Of a stretch of DNA of 45,066 nucleotides, positions 24,764 through 34,485 are shown one piece after another. The notes under the pieces were generated by a model. It did no database searches. It saw nothing but the letters and a program-made list of their open reading frames with translations, and was not told the origin of the DNA. The DNA lies in contig DASUFE010000072.1 in the NCBI GenBank assembly GCA_036274675.1, positions 1 through 45,066 of the forward strand, written 5' to 3'. Within the stretch, counting starts at the first letter, position 1; every line of letters begins with the position of its first letter. Source of the DNA: DASUFE01 sp036274675 (GTDB lineage: Bacteria; Pseudomonadota; Gammaproteobacteria; HTCC5015). Position numbers and translations under genes: made by a program.

Positions 24764-25996
24764 TTGTATCCGCATCTGAGACGACAGTTGTGTTTCGTAA
24801 TTGCCGCCTGCCTGCTGCTGGACACGCGGCTGGCATTGGCGGCTGCCAAAGCTGAAATCCTGGATTTTCGTCTTGCCCGCACTGGGGGCTCTACCCGGCT
24901 GGTTTTCGATCTCAACGCGCCTGTCGAACATAGCGTGTTTACGCTCAGCAAGCCCGAGCGGGTTGTCATCGATATTCAGAATGTCGGGTTGGGCATCGAA
25001 CTGCCCGCGCGCCCGGACGGCATCCCGCCCATCGAGGGTATCCGCAACGCTCCCCGCGACAAGGACGGCCTCCGCGTAGTGCTGGATTTGAGCGAGCCAG
25101 TGCGCCCGAAAAGTTTTCTGCTGCCCCCTGAAGATGCCGCTGGCTACAGACTGGTGATCGATCTGGTGGGCAACGGGGACGACAATAATGACGCAATACA
25201 ATCTCCACCCATGGTCGCCAAACGCCTTCCCGAGGTTGGACCCTTGCGTGATCTGGTTATTGCGGTGGATGCCGGTCATGGCGGCAAGGATCCGGGAGCT
25301 ATCGGCAAGCGCGGTACCCGTGAAAAGCAGGTAGTGCTGGCGATCGCGCGCGAATTGGCGCGGCAGATCAACCGCGAGCGCGGCATGAAGGCTGTTTTGA
25401 TCCGCGACGGCGACTATTACATCGGTCTGCGTGAGCGCATCACAAAGGCGCGCCTGCAAAAGGCCGATTTATTCATTTCAATCCATGCCGATGCCCATAA
25501 AAACACCGAGGCCAGAGGCTCATCAATCTATGCATTATCGCTGCGTGGTGCCAGTTCCGAGGCGGCGGCATTGCTGGCCGACCGCGAAAACGCCTCGGAG
25601 TTGATCGGAGGCGTCAGCCTGGATGACAAGGATGATCTGGTCGCTTCGGTATTGATCGATCTGTCGCAGACCGCGACCATACAGTCGAGTCTCGATGTGG
25701 GCGATGAAATTCTGAAAGACTTGAAACGGCATGGGAAGCTGCACCGCGAGAGCGTGCAGCAGGCTGGGTTCATGGTGCTGAAATCGCCCGCTATCCCCTC
25801 TGTTCTCGTGGAGACGGCCTTTATCTCCAACCCAGAGGAAGAGCGCAAGCTGTCCAACCGCCAGTATCAGGACAAGCTGGCGCAGACCATCCTCAGTGGA
25901 ATAAAGCGGTATTTCCAGCGCAAGGCGCCCCCGGGCACGCTGCTGGCGCAGGATAATCAGCCTGTTGAGAAGGATCTGACCGCGGCCTCCTGGTAA
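24764..25996 (+). CDS. amiB: N-acetylmuramoyl-L-alanine amidase (AmiB position)
   Basis: 410 residues from TTG 24764, which has AGGAAGGG 9 nt upstream. Signal peptide about 1-27. An AMIN domain follows (about 30-140: DFRLARTGGSTRLVFDL, PERVVIDIQN), which places the enzyme at the division site through peptidoglycan binding. The zinc Amidase_3 domain (about 165-390) has DAGHGGKDPGA, the REKQ glutamate, SIHADA and VLVETAFISN. It splits septal peptidoglycan and is normally activated by EnvC or NlpD. The gene order tsaE-amidase-mutL is that of E. coli amiB. A short tail (PPGTLLAQDNQ) has no LysM motif. Confidence 0.93.
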   Translation: MYPHLRRQLCFVIAACLLLDTRLALAAAKAEILDFRLARTGGSTRLVFDLNAPVEHSVFTLSKPERVVIDIQNVGLGIELPARPDGIPPIEGIRNAPRDKDGLRVVLDLSEPVRPKSFLLPPEDAAGYRLVIDLVGNGDDNNDAIQSPPMVAKRLPEVGPLRDLVIAVDAGHGGKDPGAIGKRGTREKQVVLAIARELARQINRERGMKAVLIRDGDYYIGLRERITKARLQKADLFISIHADAHKNTEARGSSIYALSLRGASSEAAALLADRENASELIGGVSLDDKDDLVASVLIDLSQTATIQSSLDVGDEILKDLKRHGKLHRESVQQAGFMVLKSPAIPSVLVETAFISNPEEERKLSNRQYQDKLAQTILSGIKRYFQRKAPPGTLLAQDNQPVEKDLTAASW

Positions 25997-26287
25997 ACCC
26001 ATCTCGAAATGCGCGGCTCTACAGCCTACGTCCAGTAGACATGCGCCCGTCAATACTGCGTTGAAAATGGTCTCCCTGATATATAACCGGAGGCTCATTT
26101 ACTGGCGTGTAAACCCGCTTGCTCGACCATTTTCGCCCCGTGGGCAGAGCCCGCGGTAAAACAGCCTGCTTGTGACGTTTAGAGATCAGTTTTTATCCTG
26201 GGAACAAAAAGCCGTAACTCCTTACGGTGCTGGCCGCTGCGGCCGGTTTATCCGATAATTGCCTACTTTCATTCATCGCCGCCCAGT

Positions 26288-28132
26288 ATGCAAATTCGCA
26301 AGCTGCCTTCCCAGTTGATCGACCAGATCGCCGCCGGCGAGGTGATTGAGCGTCCTTCTTCCGTCGTCAAGGAATTGCTGGAAAACAGCATTGATGCCGG
26401 CGCTACCGAACTGGATATCGATATCGAGCAAGGCGGGATCAAGTTAATCCGGATCCGCGACAACGGCGGCGGTATTCAAAAGGACGATCTGCCGCTGGCG
26501 CTGGAACGCCATGCCACCAGCAAGATCCGCACGCTTGATGATCTGGAGAAAGTTACGACCCTCGGTTTTCGCGGCGAGGCTCTGCCGAGCATTGCTTCAG
26601 TATCGCGGTTGCGTCTGACATCGAGAGCGACGGATGCCGTTCATGCCTGGTCGATCGAGTATGGAGCCCAGGCGGCGCCGGCCAGTCATCCGCCGGGCAC
26701 CACGGTGGAAGTCCGGGATCTCTTTTTTAACGTGCCCGCGCGGCGTAAGTTCCTGCGCAGTGAAAAAACCGAATTTGCCCATGTGCACGCGTTGATCCGG
26801 CGTTTCGCGTTGGGTTGTCCCGGTGTGCAGATACGGTTGCAGCATAACCAGCGTCCGCTGGAATGGATCAAGGCGGCCTTCGATCAGGAGGCGATGGAGC
26901 GGCGAGTGGCCGAAGTCTGCGGTTCCGATTTCATCGGTCATTGCCTGTACCTGGAAAATCAGGCCGCGTCGTTGAGCCTGCGCGGCTGGATCGGATTGCC
27001 GACCTTCTCGCGCAGCCAGAACGATCTGCAACATTTTTACGTAAACGGCCGCATGGTTCGCGACAAGCTGGTGAGCCATGCCTTGCGCCAGGGTTATAAC
27101 GATGTACTGTTCCATGGACGGCATCCCGCTTTCGTGCTGTATCTGGACATGGATCCGTCCTCAGTGGATGTCAACGCGCACCCGGCCAAGCATGAAGTCC
27201 GTTTCCGTGATTCGCGGCTGGTGCATGACTTCCTGTTTCGCACCATCCATTCCGTGCTGGCGGGAGCGCAAGCGGGTCGCACCGCAACGCCGTTGCCGAG
27301 GGTACTGAAGGATGCCGCGGCTGCGGACGTAAATCCTTCATATCCGGCGCAGCAGGTTGCGCTGGGTCTCGATGCGGCGCAGAGGCTCGATTCCTACCGA
27401 ATGCTTTATGGGAAAGGGAGCCGGGATTCAGCGCGTGAGACGGAGGGGATTTATTCACCAGACATGACGACTGGAAAAGTAAATCAGCATTCGGTTACGA
27501 CGCTTTCCATGCCCACGGCGGCTGGAGCTGTAAACGAACAATCCGCTGTTGCGCCGTTGGGCTATGCTCTGGCCCAGTTGCACGGTATTTATATATTGGC
27601 CCAGAATGAGCGTGGCCTGGTCCTGGTGGATATGCACGCCGCCCACGAACGCATTACCTACGAACGCCTGAAAGCCCTCTATGCGCAGCAGGCCGTGCAT
27701 TCACAACCCTTGCTGATTCCCGCCACCTTGCATGTCAGTGTGCGCGAAGCGGATGCAGCGGAGTCGCTGCTGGACGAATTCAGGCGCTTCGGTCTCGAAC
27801 TGGAGCGCACCGGGATGGAACAACTCCGAATCCTGCAAATCCCGTCCCTACTGAAAAACGCGGACGCGGCGCAATTGGTCAGTGATACCTTGTCCGATAT
27901 TATCGCCAATGGAGGCAGCGGCCGGCTTCAGGATGCGTATCAGGAGGTGCTTGCTGGCATGGCCTGTCATGCTTCCGTTCGTGCGAACCGGCAGCTGACC
28001 CTTGAAGAAATGAACGCGCTGTTGCGCGATATGGAAAGGACGGAACGCAGCGGGCAGTGCAATCATGGTCGTCCGACCTGGGTGCAACTTGGTATCGATC
28101 AACTCGATCAACTGTTCTTGCGCGGACGGTGA
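26288..28132 (+). CDS. mutL: DNA mismatch repair protein MutL
   Basis: 614 residues. The GHKL ATPase domain (1 to about 330) starts MQIRKLPSQLIDQIAAGEVI and holds ENSIDAGAT, DNGGGI, RHATSKI and GFRGEALPSI. After a variable linker the C-terminal dimerisation domain contains DMHAAHERITYE (from residue 448), which fits the endonuclease motif DQHA(X)2E(X)4E with Met for Gln, and CNHGRP near the end. This implies a nicking MutL, as in Pseudomonas, and a MutH-independent repair pathway. The 291 bp before the gene carry small hairpins only (26213-26228, 26233-26246). miaA starts 6 bp after the stop. Confidence 0.96.
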   Translation: MQIRKLPSQLIDQIAAGEVIERPSSVVKELLENSIDAGATELDIDIEQGGIKLIRIRDNGGGIQKDDLPLALERHATSKIRTLDDLEKVTTLGFRGEALPSIASVSRLRLTSRATDAVHAWSIEYGAQAAPASHPPGTTVEVRDLFFNVPARRKFLRSEKTEFAHVHALIRRFALGCPGVQIRLQHNQRPLEWIKAAFDQEAMERRVAEVCGSDFIGHCLYLENQAASLSLRGWIGLPTFSRSQNDLQHFYVNGRMVRDKLVSHALRQGYNDVLFHGRHPAFVLYLDMDPSSVDVNAHPAKHEVRFRDSRLVHDFLFRTIHSVLAGAQAGRTATPLPRVLKDAAAADVNPSYPAQQVALGLDAAQRLDSYRMLYGKGSRDSARETEGIYSPDMTTGKVNQHSVTTLSMPTAAGAVNEQSAVAPLGYALAQLHGIYILAQNERGLVLVDMHAAHERITYERLKALYAQQAVHSQPLLIPATLHVSVREADAAESLLDEFRRFGLELERTGMEQLRILQIPSLLKNADAAQLVSDTLSDIIANGGSGRLQDAYQEVLAGMACHASVRANRQLTLEEMNALLRDMERTERSGQCNHGRPTWVQLGIDQLDQLFLRGR

Positions 28133-28138
28133 GGGCGG

Positions 28139-29080
28139 GTGTCCCCCAAACTTCCACCTGTGGTTTTCTTGATGGGACCCACCGCTTCGGGTAAAACCGA
28201 TCTGGCGCTCAAGCTGGCGCAACGTTTTCCCTTCGACATTATCAGTGTCGATTCGGCGATGATCTATCGTGGCATGGACATAGGCACCGCCAAACCGGAT
28301 CGGCATATCCTGCGTCAGGCGCCGCATCGCCTGATCGATATTTGCGATCCCGCCGAATCCTATTCGGCCGCGCGTTTCAGTGAGGACGCCCGGCGCGAGA
28401 TTACCGCAATTCACGCTGCCGGCAGGATCCCGCTGCTGGTGGGCGGAACCATGTTGTATTTCAGGGCTTTGCAGCACGGATTGGCGGCCTTGCCCGAGGC
28501 CGATCCGGAAATTCGTCTGCAGCTGCAAAAGCGTCTCCAGGCCGAGGGACTGCCGGTTCTATACGAAGAACTACAGAAGGTCGACGCCGCCTCGGCGCAA
28601 CGCATACATGCCAACGACCCGCAACGTATATTACGCGCACTTGAAGTTTTTGCGGCGGCAGGGGAACCTATGAGCCGCATACTTGCTCGTAGTGAGAACC
28701 GCACCATGCCATGGAGCGTGTTTAAGTTTGCACTGTTTCCGGATGATCGGAAATTATTACACGAGCGGATCGAACAGCGGTTTTACCAGATGCTGGATGC
28801 CGGTTTTGTGAATGAAGTCCGGTCTTTGCATGGACGTGATGATTTAAATTTGGACAAGCCGTCCATGCGTACCGTCGGTTACAGGCAAATATGGCGGCAT
28901 CTTGACGGAAGCATCAGCTACGAAGCCATGGTCGAACGGGGTATCGTCGCGACACGGCAGCTGGCGAAGCGCCAACTGACCTGGCTGCGTGCGGAGACGG
29001 GGCTGCACAGCCTCGCCTCCATAAACCTGGACCTGAACGAGGTATTGCGGACTATCAGCGGTTTTCTACAGGATTATTAA
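28139..29080 (+). CDS. miaA: tRNA dimethylallyltransferase
   Basis: 313 residues, GTG start with GAGGGCGG close upstream. P-loop GPTASGKTDLAL, then DSAMIYRGMDIGTAKP and the DICDPAESYSAARF segment that defines MiaA. It adds dimethylallyl to A37 of tRNAs reading UNN codons. The order mutL-miaA-hfq-hflX is the classical gammaproteobacterial operon. Confidence 0.96.
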   Translation: MSPKLPPVVFLMGPTASGKTDLALKLAQRFPFDIISVDSAMIYRGMDIGTAKPDRHILRQAPHRLIDICDPAESYSAARFSEDARREITAIHAAGRIPLLVGGTMLYFRALQHGLAALPEADPEIRLQLQKRLQAEGLPVLYEELQKVDAASAQRIHANDPQRILRALEVFAAAGEPMSRILARSENRTMPWSVFKFALFPDDRKLLHERIEQRFYQMLDAGFVNEVRSLHGRDDLNLDKPSMRTVGYRQIWRHLDGSISYEAMVERGIVATRQLAKRQLTWLRAETGLHSLASINLDLNEVLRTISGFLQDY

Positions 29081-29116
29081 AGGAAAGCGCGCTCCAATAT
29101 CCATATTTATATGGTG

Positions 29117-29125
29117 TGCTAGAAT
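29117..29125 (+). promoter_or_regulatory. Candidate hfq promoter, extended -10
   Basis: TGCTAGAAT matches an extended -10 and is identical to the one before serS. There is no good -35. The hfq start is 72 bp downstream. A small palindrome (CCATAT TT ATATGG, 29101-29114) lies directly upstream. Confidence 0.4.
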
Positions 29126-29196
29126 CATGCATAGGCTCTTCAGAATCCTCTATCAAGAAGCGGTTTGACAATAACTATTAGAAATGGAGAACAATA

Positions 29197-29427
29197 ATGA
29201 CTAAAGGGCAGCAACTGCAGGAACCTTTTCTGAACGCTCTGCGCAAGGAACACGTCAAGGTCAATATCTTTCTGGTAAATGGAATAAAGCTCCACGGCGA
29301 AATAGAGTCTTTCGACCAGTTCGTTATCCTGTTGAAGAACGACGTTTGCCAGATGGTATACAAACATGCCATTTCGACCATCGTCCCGGCGAAGAAAATC
29401 AAGCTCGACTTCGACTCACCCGAGTGA
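29197..29427 (+). CDS. hfq: RNA chaperone Hfq
   Basis: 76 residues. Sm1 and Sm2 are textbook: GQQLQEPFLNALRKE, then FLVNGIKLHGEIESFDQFVI, and MVYKHAISTIVPA. The key residues for the proximal face (Q8, Y/F42-type FDQF, K56, H57) are kept. The acidic tail is short (KKIKLDFDSPE) compared with the 102 residues of E. coli Hfq, as in pseudomonads. GGAG lies 7 nt before the ATG. It pairs small RNAs with mRNAs and works with the RNase E encoded in this window. Confidence 0.97.
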   Translation: MTKGQQLQEPFLNALRKEHVKVNIFLVNGIKLHGEIESFDQFVILLKNDVCQMVYKHAISTIVPAKKIKLDFDSPE

Positions 29428-29451
29428 TCCGCCGGCCGGATTTGTTAAGCC

Positions 29452-30759
29452 ATGAGCCTGGATCTTTTTGAGCGGCCCGGGCATGGCGAGCGGGCAATTC
29501 TTGTCAGCGTAGATTTCGGAGAGCGGGATCACGGCAGCCTGGAGGAATTCCGTGAACTGGTGATATCGGCGGGGGCCACTCCCGTAGACACGGTTACCGC
29601 CAGTCGCAGCGCACCCGATGCGCGCTATTTCGTTGGCTCGGGCAAGGCTCGGCAAATTCTCGAGTCCGTCCAGGCCAGCAAGGCCGAAGTCGTATTATTC
29701 AATCATGAACTCAGTGCCAGCCAGGAGCGCAACCTGGAACAGTTGCTGTCTTGCCGGGTGCTGGATCGCACAGGCCTGATTCTGGACATCTTCGCCCAGC
29801 GGGCGCGCAGCTTCGAAGGCAAGTTGCAGGTTGAACTCGCGCAGTTGAAGCATCTTTCGACGCGTCTGGTCCGCGGCTGGACCCACCTCGAGCGGCAAAG
29901 AGGCGGTATTGGCCTGCGCGGCCCCGGAGAGACACAGTTGGAAATGGACCGCCGCCTGATCGGACGGCGCATAACACAGCTGGAAAAACGCCTGGAGAAG
30001 GTCGACCGGCAGCGGCAGCAGAACCGCAGCGCCCGTTCCCGGGCCGATGTGCCGATCGTTTCGCTTGTCGGCTATACCAATGCCGGCAAATCCACATTGT
30101 TCAATCGCATTACCGATGCCGGAGTACTGGCCGAGAACCGGTTGTTCGCAACCCTGGATCCCACCGTCAGGCGGATGTTGTTGCCTGGAATGGGTGATGT
30201 GGTGTTGGCGGATACGGTGGGTTTCATCCAGAACCTGCCGCACGATCTCGTGGCCGCGTTTCGTTCCACCCTGCAGGAGACCCGGGATGCGGATTTGTTG
30301 CTGCATGTGATCGACATACATGACCAGGACTTCCAGTCGCGTGTCGGGCACGTAAACGATGTGCTCGAACAGATAGGCGCGGAGAAAGTGCCGCAACTGC
30401 TGGTTTATAACAAGATCGATCTGGTGGATCGTCAGCCCGCAATGGTTGTCGACGAACAGGGAGCGACTGTCGCGGTCGCCGTCTCCGCCGCCACTGGTTC
30501 CGGAGTCGATCTGCTGCGGCAGGCAGTCACGCAGATGCTGTCGAAGGATGCCGTCCAGGGCTGGATACGCCTGCCTCCAGGCCGGGGACGGGATCGCTCA
30601 TTGTTGTTCGAGCACGGTTGCGTACTGGAAGAGCGCACCGATGCCGACGGCGCTTTCCTGCTGTTGATCCGCAGCGATCGCCGTCAACTCGAACGGCTCG
30701 GCATTCCGGAGCCCCTCGAACCCGAGCAGACCTTTTCCAAGGTTGCGGGAGCCGCTTAA
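29452..30759 (+). CDS. hflX: Ribosome-dissociating GTPase HflX
   Basis: 435 residues. The N-terminal HflX domain (about 20-190, GERAILVSVDFG, DARYFVGSGKA, ERQRGGIGLRGPGETQLEMD) and its coiled coil (LEKRLEKVDRQRQQNR) are followed by a GTPase domain with G1 GYTNAGKSTLF, G3 DTVGFIQNLP and G4 NKID. It splits stalled 70S ribosomes and associates with 50S subunits. It follows hfq by 24 bp. The name comes from the hfl locus; it has no proven role in FtsH control. Confidence 0.96.
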   Translation: MSLDLFERPGHGERAILVSVDFGERDHGSLEEFRELVISAGATPVDTVTASRSAPDARYFVGSGKARQILESVQASKAEVVLFNHELSASQERNLEQLLSCRVLDRTGLILDIFAQRARSFEGKLQVELAQLKHLSTRLVRGWTHLERQRGGIGLRGPGETQLEMDRRLIGRRITQLEKRLEKVDRQRQQNRSARSRADVPIVSLVGYTNAGKSTLFNRITDAGVLAENRLFATLDPTVRRMLLPGMGDVVLADTVGFIQNLPHDLVAAFRSTLQETRDADLLLHVIDIHDQDFQSRVGHVNDVLEQIGAEKVPQLLVYNKIDLVDRQPAMVVDEQGATVAVAVSAATGSGVDLLRQAVTQMLSKDAVQGWIRLPPGRGRDRSLLFEHGCVLEERTDADGAFLLLIRSDRRQLERLGIPEPLEPEQTFSKVAGAA

Positions 30760-30823
30760 GGGTCCTAGAATGGCGGCCTTCTTCTGATTTTAAAGTTCCC
30801 ATCAACATAAACCGGAGCATACG

Positions 30824-31939
30824 ATGGCCTGGAATGAGCCGGGTGGCAGCAATAAGGATCCCTGGAGCGGTCGTCGCAGAAGCAACGATGGCCCGCCGGA
30901 CCTCGACCAGGTTTTCAGGGATTTGCAGCTTAGACTGCGCCGGCTTTTCGGTCGCTCCGGCCCCGGTTCCGGCGGCGGTATCGGAATAGGGCTCGTACTG
31001 CTCGCTTTGGCCATTGCCTGGTTCATCAGCGGGATATATAAAGTGGACGCGGATGAGCGGGGGGTTGTCCTGCAATTCGGCAAATACGTCGCAACCACCC
31101 AGTCGGGCGCGCACTGGTATCCGCGTTTTATCCAGTCCGTGGAAAGAGTCTCGGTCACAACGGTCCGCAATACCAACGTCAGCGCGCATGCGCTGACGGG
31201 CGATGAGAACATCGTCAATGTCGATTACACCATCCAGTACAACATCAAAAGCGCACAGGATTACCTTTTTAATGTTGCGGATCCCGACCTGACCTTGAGC
31301 CAGGCCAGTGAAAGCGCGTTCCGGGATGTTATCGGCAACAACACCCTGGATGATGTTATTCAGGAAAGGCGGCAAGAGGTAGCGATCAAGGCCAAGGAAC
31401 GGCTGCAGGAAGCCCTCGATCTCTACGGTTCCGGGTTGAACGTTATTAACGTCAATCTGACCAAGTCGCAGGCGCCGCAGGAAGTAAAGGAAGCGTTTGA
31501 CGACGTTACCAAGGCGGGCGAGGACAGGCAGCGATTTATAAAAGAAGCCGAGGCCTATCGCAATGAAATCATTCCGGTTGCGCGCGGCAACGCCCGCAGC
31601 ATGCTGGAAGAGGCCGAGGCCTACAAGTTCGCCACCATCGCACGCGCGGAAGGCGAAGCCGACCGGTTCCTGAAGGTTCTGGCTGAATATGAGAAGTCTC
31701 CCCGCGTGACGCGCGAGCGCATGTACCTGGAAACCGTGCAAGCCATCCTGGCTAAAAACGACAAGGTGATGGTGGATGCGGGCAACGGCAATAACATGAT
31801 ATACCTGCCGCTCGACAAGCTCCGTGAGCAGGGCGGCGGTCGAGTGTTCGTGGAACCGGCCAATCCTGGAGTTTCAGCCGGGGGCGGCCGCGGAGCCGCG
31901 AGTACGCCCGACGATTACCGCTCACGGGAGAAACGCTGA
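30824..31939 (+). CDS. hflK: FtsH protease modulator HflK
   Basis: 371 residues. A Gly/Ser/Arg-rich cytoplasmic N-terminus (1-45) is followed by one membrane helix (about 49-66, GIGIGLVLLALAIAWFISGIY) and an SPFH/prohibitin domain (VDADERGVVLQFGKYVATTQSG to about residue 300), with the coiled coil region AKERLQEAL through GEADRFLKVLAEYEKSP. HflK and HflC form a periplasmic cage around FtsH. hflC starts 1 bp after the stop. The C-terminal Gly/Ser tail is usual. Confidence 0.96.
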   Translation: MAWNEPGGSNKDPWSGRRRSNDGPPDLDQVFRDLQLRLRRLFGRSGPGSGGGIGIGLVLLALAIAWFISGIYKVDADERGVVLQFGKYVATTQSGAHWYPRFIQSVERVSVTTVRNTNVSAHALTGDENIVNVDYTIQYNIKSAQDYLFNVADPDLTLSQASESAFRDVIGNNTLDDVIQERRQEVAIKAKERLQEALDLYGSGLNVINVNLTKSQAPQEVKEAFDDVTKAGEDRQRFIKEAEAYRNEIIPVARGNARSMLEEAEAYKFATIARAEGEADRFLKVLAEYEKSPRVTRERMYLETVQAILAKNDKVMVDAGNGNNMIYLPLDKLREQGGGRVFVEPANPGVSAGGGRGAASTPDDYRSREKR

Positions 31940-31940
31940 T

Positions 31941-32819
31941 ATGAGCCGCATCCAAAGTGTACTGATTATGTTCGCCGTGCTGGCGGTGCTGGTTTATATG
32001 TCGGCCTTCAAAGTCGATGAGCGGGAGCTGGCGATCAAGTTTCAGTTCGGTGAGATCGTGAAGAGCGATTTCGGGCCGGGTCTGTACTGGATGGTTCCTT
32101 TTCTGAACAATGTGCAGACCTTCGACAAGCGCATCCAGCAGCTCGACAAGCCCGCCGAGCAATATCTCACGGCCGAGAAGACCAACATGATCGTTGACGC
32201 CTTCGTGCAATGGCGCATTGTGGATGTTGCCGAGTACTACCGGGCGACGGAACAGGGTGATGCCCGGGTGGCGAATGATCGTCTGGCGCAGATTATCAAT
32301 AATGCGCTCAAGAACCAGATCAGCCAGCGCACCGTCAAGGAAATTATCGCCACCGAGCGCGCTGAAATCATGAATACGGTACGCAAGAATGTTGATGAGG
32401 AAGCGAGCCATCTCGGTATCAGTGTGGTCGACGTGCGCATCAAGAAGATGGATTATGATGAGAATATCAGCGGGTCGGTGCACGATCGCATGATTTCCGC
32501 CCGTGTCGCCGTCGCCAAGAAGAACCGTTCCGAAGGGCAGGAGGAGGCCAAGTTCATACGAGCTAACGCCGACCGCCAGCGCGAAGAGATCCTGGCGGAG
32601 GCGTACCGCAAATCAGAATCCATCCGGGGCGAGGGCGACGCAACGGCTTCGGCCACCTATGCCCGCGCCTACAGCAAGAACCCGGAGTTCTATGAGTTCT
32701 ACCGCAGTCTCAACGCGTACAAGGACAGCTTCGACAGCGATAACGGGAGCTCGATCATGGTGTTGAAACCGGATTCCGAGTTTTTCAAATATTTCAAAAA
32801 TCCCTCCGGAGGACGTTGA
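31941..32819 (+). CDS. hflC: FtsH protease modulator HflC
   Basis: 292 residues from ATG 31941 (MSRIQSVLIMFAVLAVL); the frame is open further upstream inside hflK but without a start signal. GGGAGAAA precedes the ATG. One N-terminal membrane helix (5-22) and the SPFH domain (FKVDERELAIKFQFGEIVKSDFGPGLYW) precede the coiled coil (EGQEEAKFIRANADRQREEILAEAYRKSE). The partner of HflK. 218 bp without a gene follow. Confidence 0.95.
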   Translation: MSRIQSVLIMFAVLAVLVYMSAFKVDERELAIKFQFGEIVKSDFGPGLYWMVPFLNNVQTFDKRIQQLDKPAEQYLTAEKTNMIVDAFVQWRIVDVAEYYRATEQGDARVANDRLAQIINNALKNQISQRTVKEIIATERAEIMNTVRKNVDEEASHLGISVVDVRIKKMDYDENISGSVHDRMISARVAVAKKNRSEGQEEAKFIRANADRQREEILAEAYRKSESIRGEGDATASATYARAYSKNPEFYEFYRSLNAYKDSFDSDNGSSIMVLKPDSEFFKYFKNPSGGR

Positions 32820-33037
32820 GGCTGATAGCCTGGCTTGCAACGTGTCTCAAAACGCCCGAGCGCGATGCGTCGGCGCGTGGAATATCAGGTGAGGCATAAG
32901 CGTAAATTAAGGCCTCGGCCTGGGCAGGTTCTAAAAAAGGGGCGGGGTTCTTCCGTTAATCCTGTAGTTGGAGTATATAGTCACACTGCGGAGCGCCCTC
33001 GTGTCTTTCCGCTCAACGAACGATTAAGGTGGATTTC

Positions 33038-33226
33038 ATGTCCGGTCAGATTATGCAGGCGGTCGCCCTGGTGCTGGTGATTGAGGGCATATTGCCTTTT
33101 TTGTCACCCGCTTCATGGCGTCAGGGGATGCAGCAGGTCATGGCCATGTCGAACCGGAGCATCCGCACCTTCGGGCTGCTGAGTATGCTGCTCGGAATAA
33201 TAGTTCTTTATTTCGTCAATAATTGA
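33038..33226 (+). CDS. DUF2065 small membrane protein
   Basis: 62 residues from ATG 33038; AAGGTGG lies 5-6 nt upstream, which favours it over a GTG at 33029. Two helices (about 6-22 and 43-60) flank the conserved middle LPFLSPASWRQGMQQV. DUF2065 (YjeT) proteins stand between hflC and purA or hisZ in most gammaproteobacteria; function unknown, possibly linked to the HflKC complex. Confidence 0.93.
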   Translation: MSGQIMQAVALVLVIEGILPFLSPASWRQGMQQVMAMSNRSIRTFGLLSMLLGIIVLYFVNN

Positions 33227-33246
33227 GACGGCGAGCAGTCCCGCAG

Positions 33247-34431
33247 ATGAAAGAAAATCCCTGGTTGTTGCCCGCCGGTATCGATGAAGTCCTGCCGCAG
33301 GAGGCGCGGCAACTGGAGTCCCTGCGCCGGAAACTGCTGGATCTCTATGACAGCTGGGGCTACGAACTGGTAATCCCGCCCATGATCGAATATCTCGAAT
33401 CCCTGCTGACGGGCACCGGCTCGGATCTGGATCTGCAGACTTTTAAGCTGGTTGACCAGCTCAATGGCCGCATGATGGGCGTACGCGCCGATATGACACC
33501 GCAGGTGGCCCGCATCGACGCGAGACGCCTGGCCACCGAGGCGCCGACCCGCCTGTGCTATATGGGCACCGTGCTGCATACCCGCCCCGACGGCTTCGCC
33601 GGATCCCGCAGCCCTTATCAGGTGGGCGCGGAACTGTACGGGCACGCCGGGCCGCAAAGTGATGCTGAAATCCTCAGCCTGCTACTGGAGACTCTGAGGG
33701 CGACCGGTATCAATGATATATATCTGGATCTTGGTCATGTCGGGATCTTCCGCGGACTGTCACGGCAGATCGGCCTGTCTGTCGAACAGGAAACGCAGCT
33801 GTTCGACATGTTGCAGCGCAAGGCACTGCCCGAGATCGATGCGTATCTGAGGGAACTGGACGTTAAACAGGGCTTCAAGAAGATGCTGTCTGCGCTGGCC
33901 TCCCTGAACGGCGATGCAGGGGTGCTGGATGCCGCGCGGAAAACCCTGAAGCCGGCCGGTAAAACGGTTCTTGGCCTGATCGATTATCTCGAAGAAGTTG
34001 CGTCGGAACTCGAACGGCGGGCGCCCGGTATTCCCGTGCATTACGACCTGGCCGAGTTGCGTGGCTATCGTTACCAGACAGGTATTGTGTTCGCCGCTTT
34101 CGTGCCCGGTTACGGCCAGGAGATTGCCCGCGGCGGGCGTTATGACGATATCGGAGTGGTGTTCGGACGCGCCCGTCCCGCCACCGGTTTCAGCACGGAT
34201 CTGCGTTCGCTGATAAAATTGGGAGCCGCTACAGTCGGCCGCAGGCCGGCGGTGCTGGCCCCTGCCGACGCGGATGAATCATTGGTTGCGGCGGTGCGAC
34301 AGCTGCGCGCCGCCGGCGAGCGCGTGGTGCACGAATTAACCGGACAGCGCGGCAGCGCCGCCGATCTCGGTTGTGACCGCAGGCTGCTACGGAAAAACGG
34401 GCAATGGGTGGTCGTTTCAATTACTAAATGA
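33247..34431 (+). CDS. hisZ: ATP phosphoribosyltransferase regulatory subunit HisZ
   Basis: 394 residues from ATG 33247 (MKENPWLLPAGIDEVLP); an upstream TTG at 33223 overlaps the DUF2065 stop and is less likely. It is a histidyl-tRNA-synthetase paralogue without anticodon-binding domain: motif 2-like MGVRADMTPQVARIDARR, LRGYRYQTGIVFAAF and ARGGRYDD are visible. With short-form HisG it makes the first enzyme of histidine synthesis; hisG is not in the window. Presence beside purA is typical of gammaproteobacteria that use the short HisG. Confidence 0.94.
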   Translation: MKENPWLLPAGIDEVLPQEARQLESLRRKLLDLYDSWGYELVIPPMIEYLESLLTGTGSDLDLQTFKLVDQLNGRMMGVRADMTPQVARIDARRLATEAPTRLCYMGTVLHTRPDGFAGSRSPYQVGAELYGHAGPQSDAEILSLLLETLRATGINDIYLDLGHVGIFRGLSRQIGLSVEQETQLFDMLQRKALPEIDAYLRELDVKQGFKKMLSALASLNGDAGVLDAARKTLKPAGKTVLGLIDYLEEVASELERRAPGIPVHYDLAELRGYRYQTGIVFAAFVPGYGQEIARGGRYDDIGVVFGRARPATGFSTDLRSLIKLGAATVGRRPAVLAPADADESLVAAVRQLRAAGERVVHELTGQRGSAADLGCDRRLLRKNGQWVVVSITK

Positions 34432-34485
34432 ATATATTGAGGAAATAGTGGATATATATCGACAGCTGTTCCGTGGAGACCGGGC

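Noticed and set aside
29165..29193. TTGACA at 29165 as the hfq -35
   Set aside because: A 17-bp spacer would put the -10 at 29188-29193 (AGAACA), a poor match and too close to the start codon at 29197.
30527..31741. 404-codon frame opposite hflX and hflK
   Set aside because: Spans two conserved genes in antisense and shows no domain.
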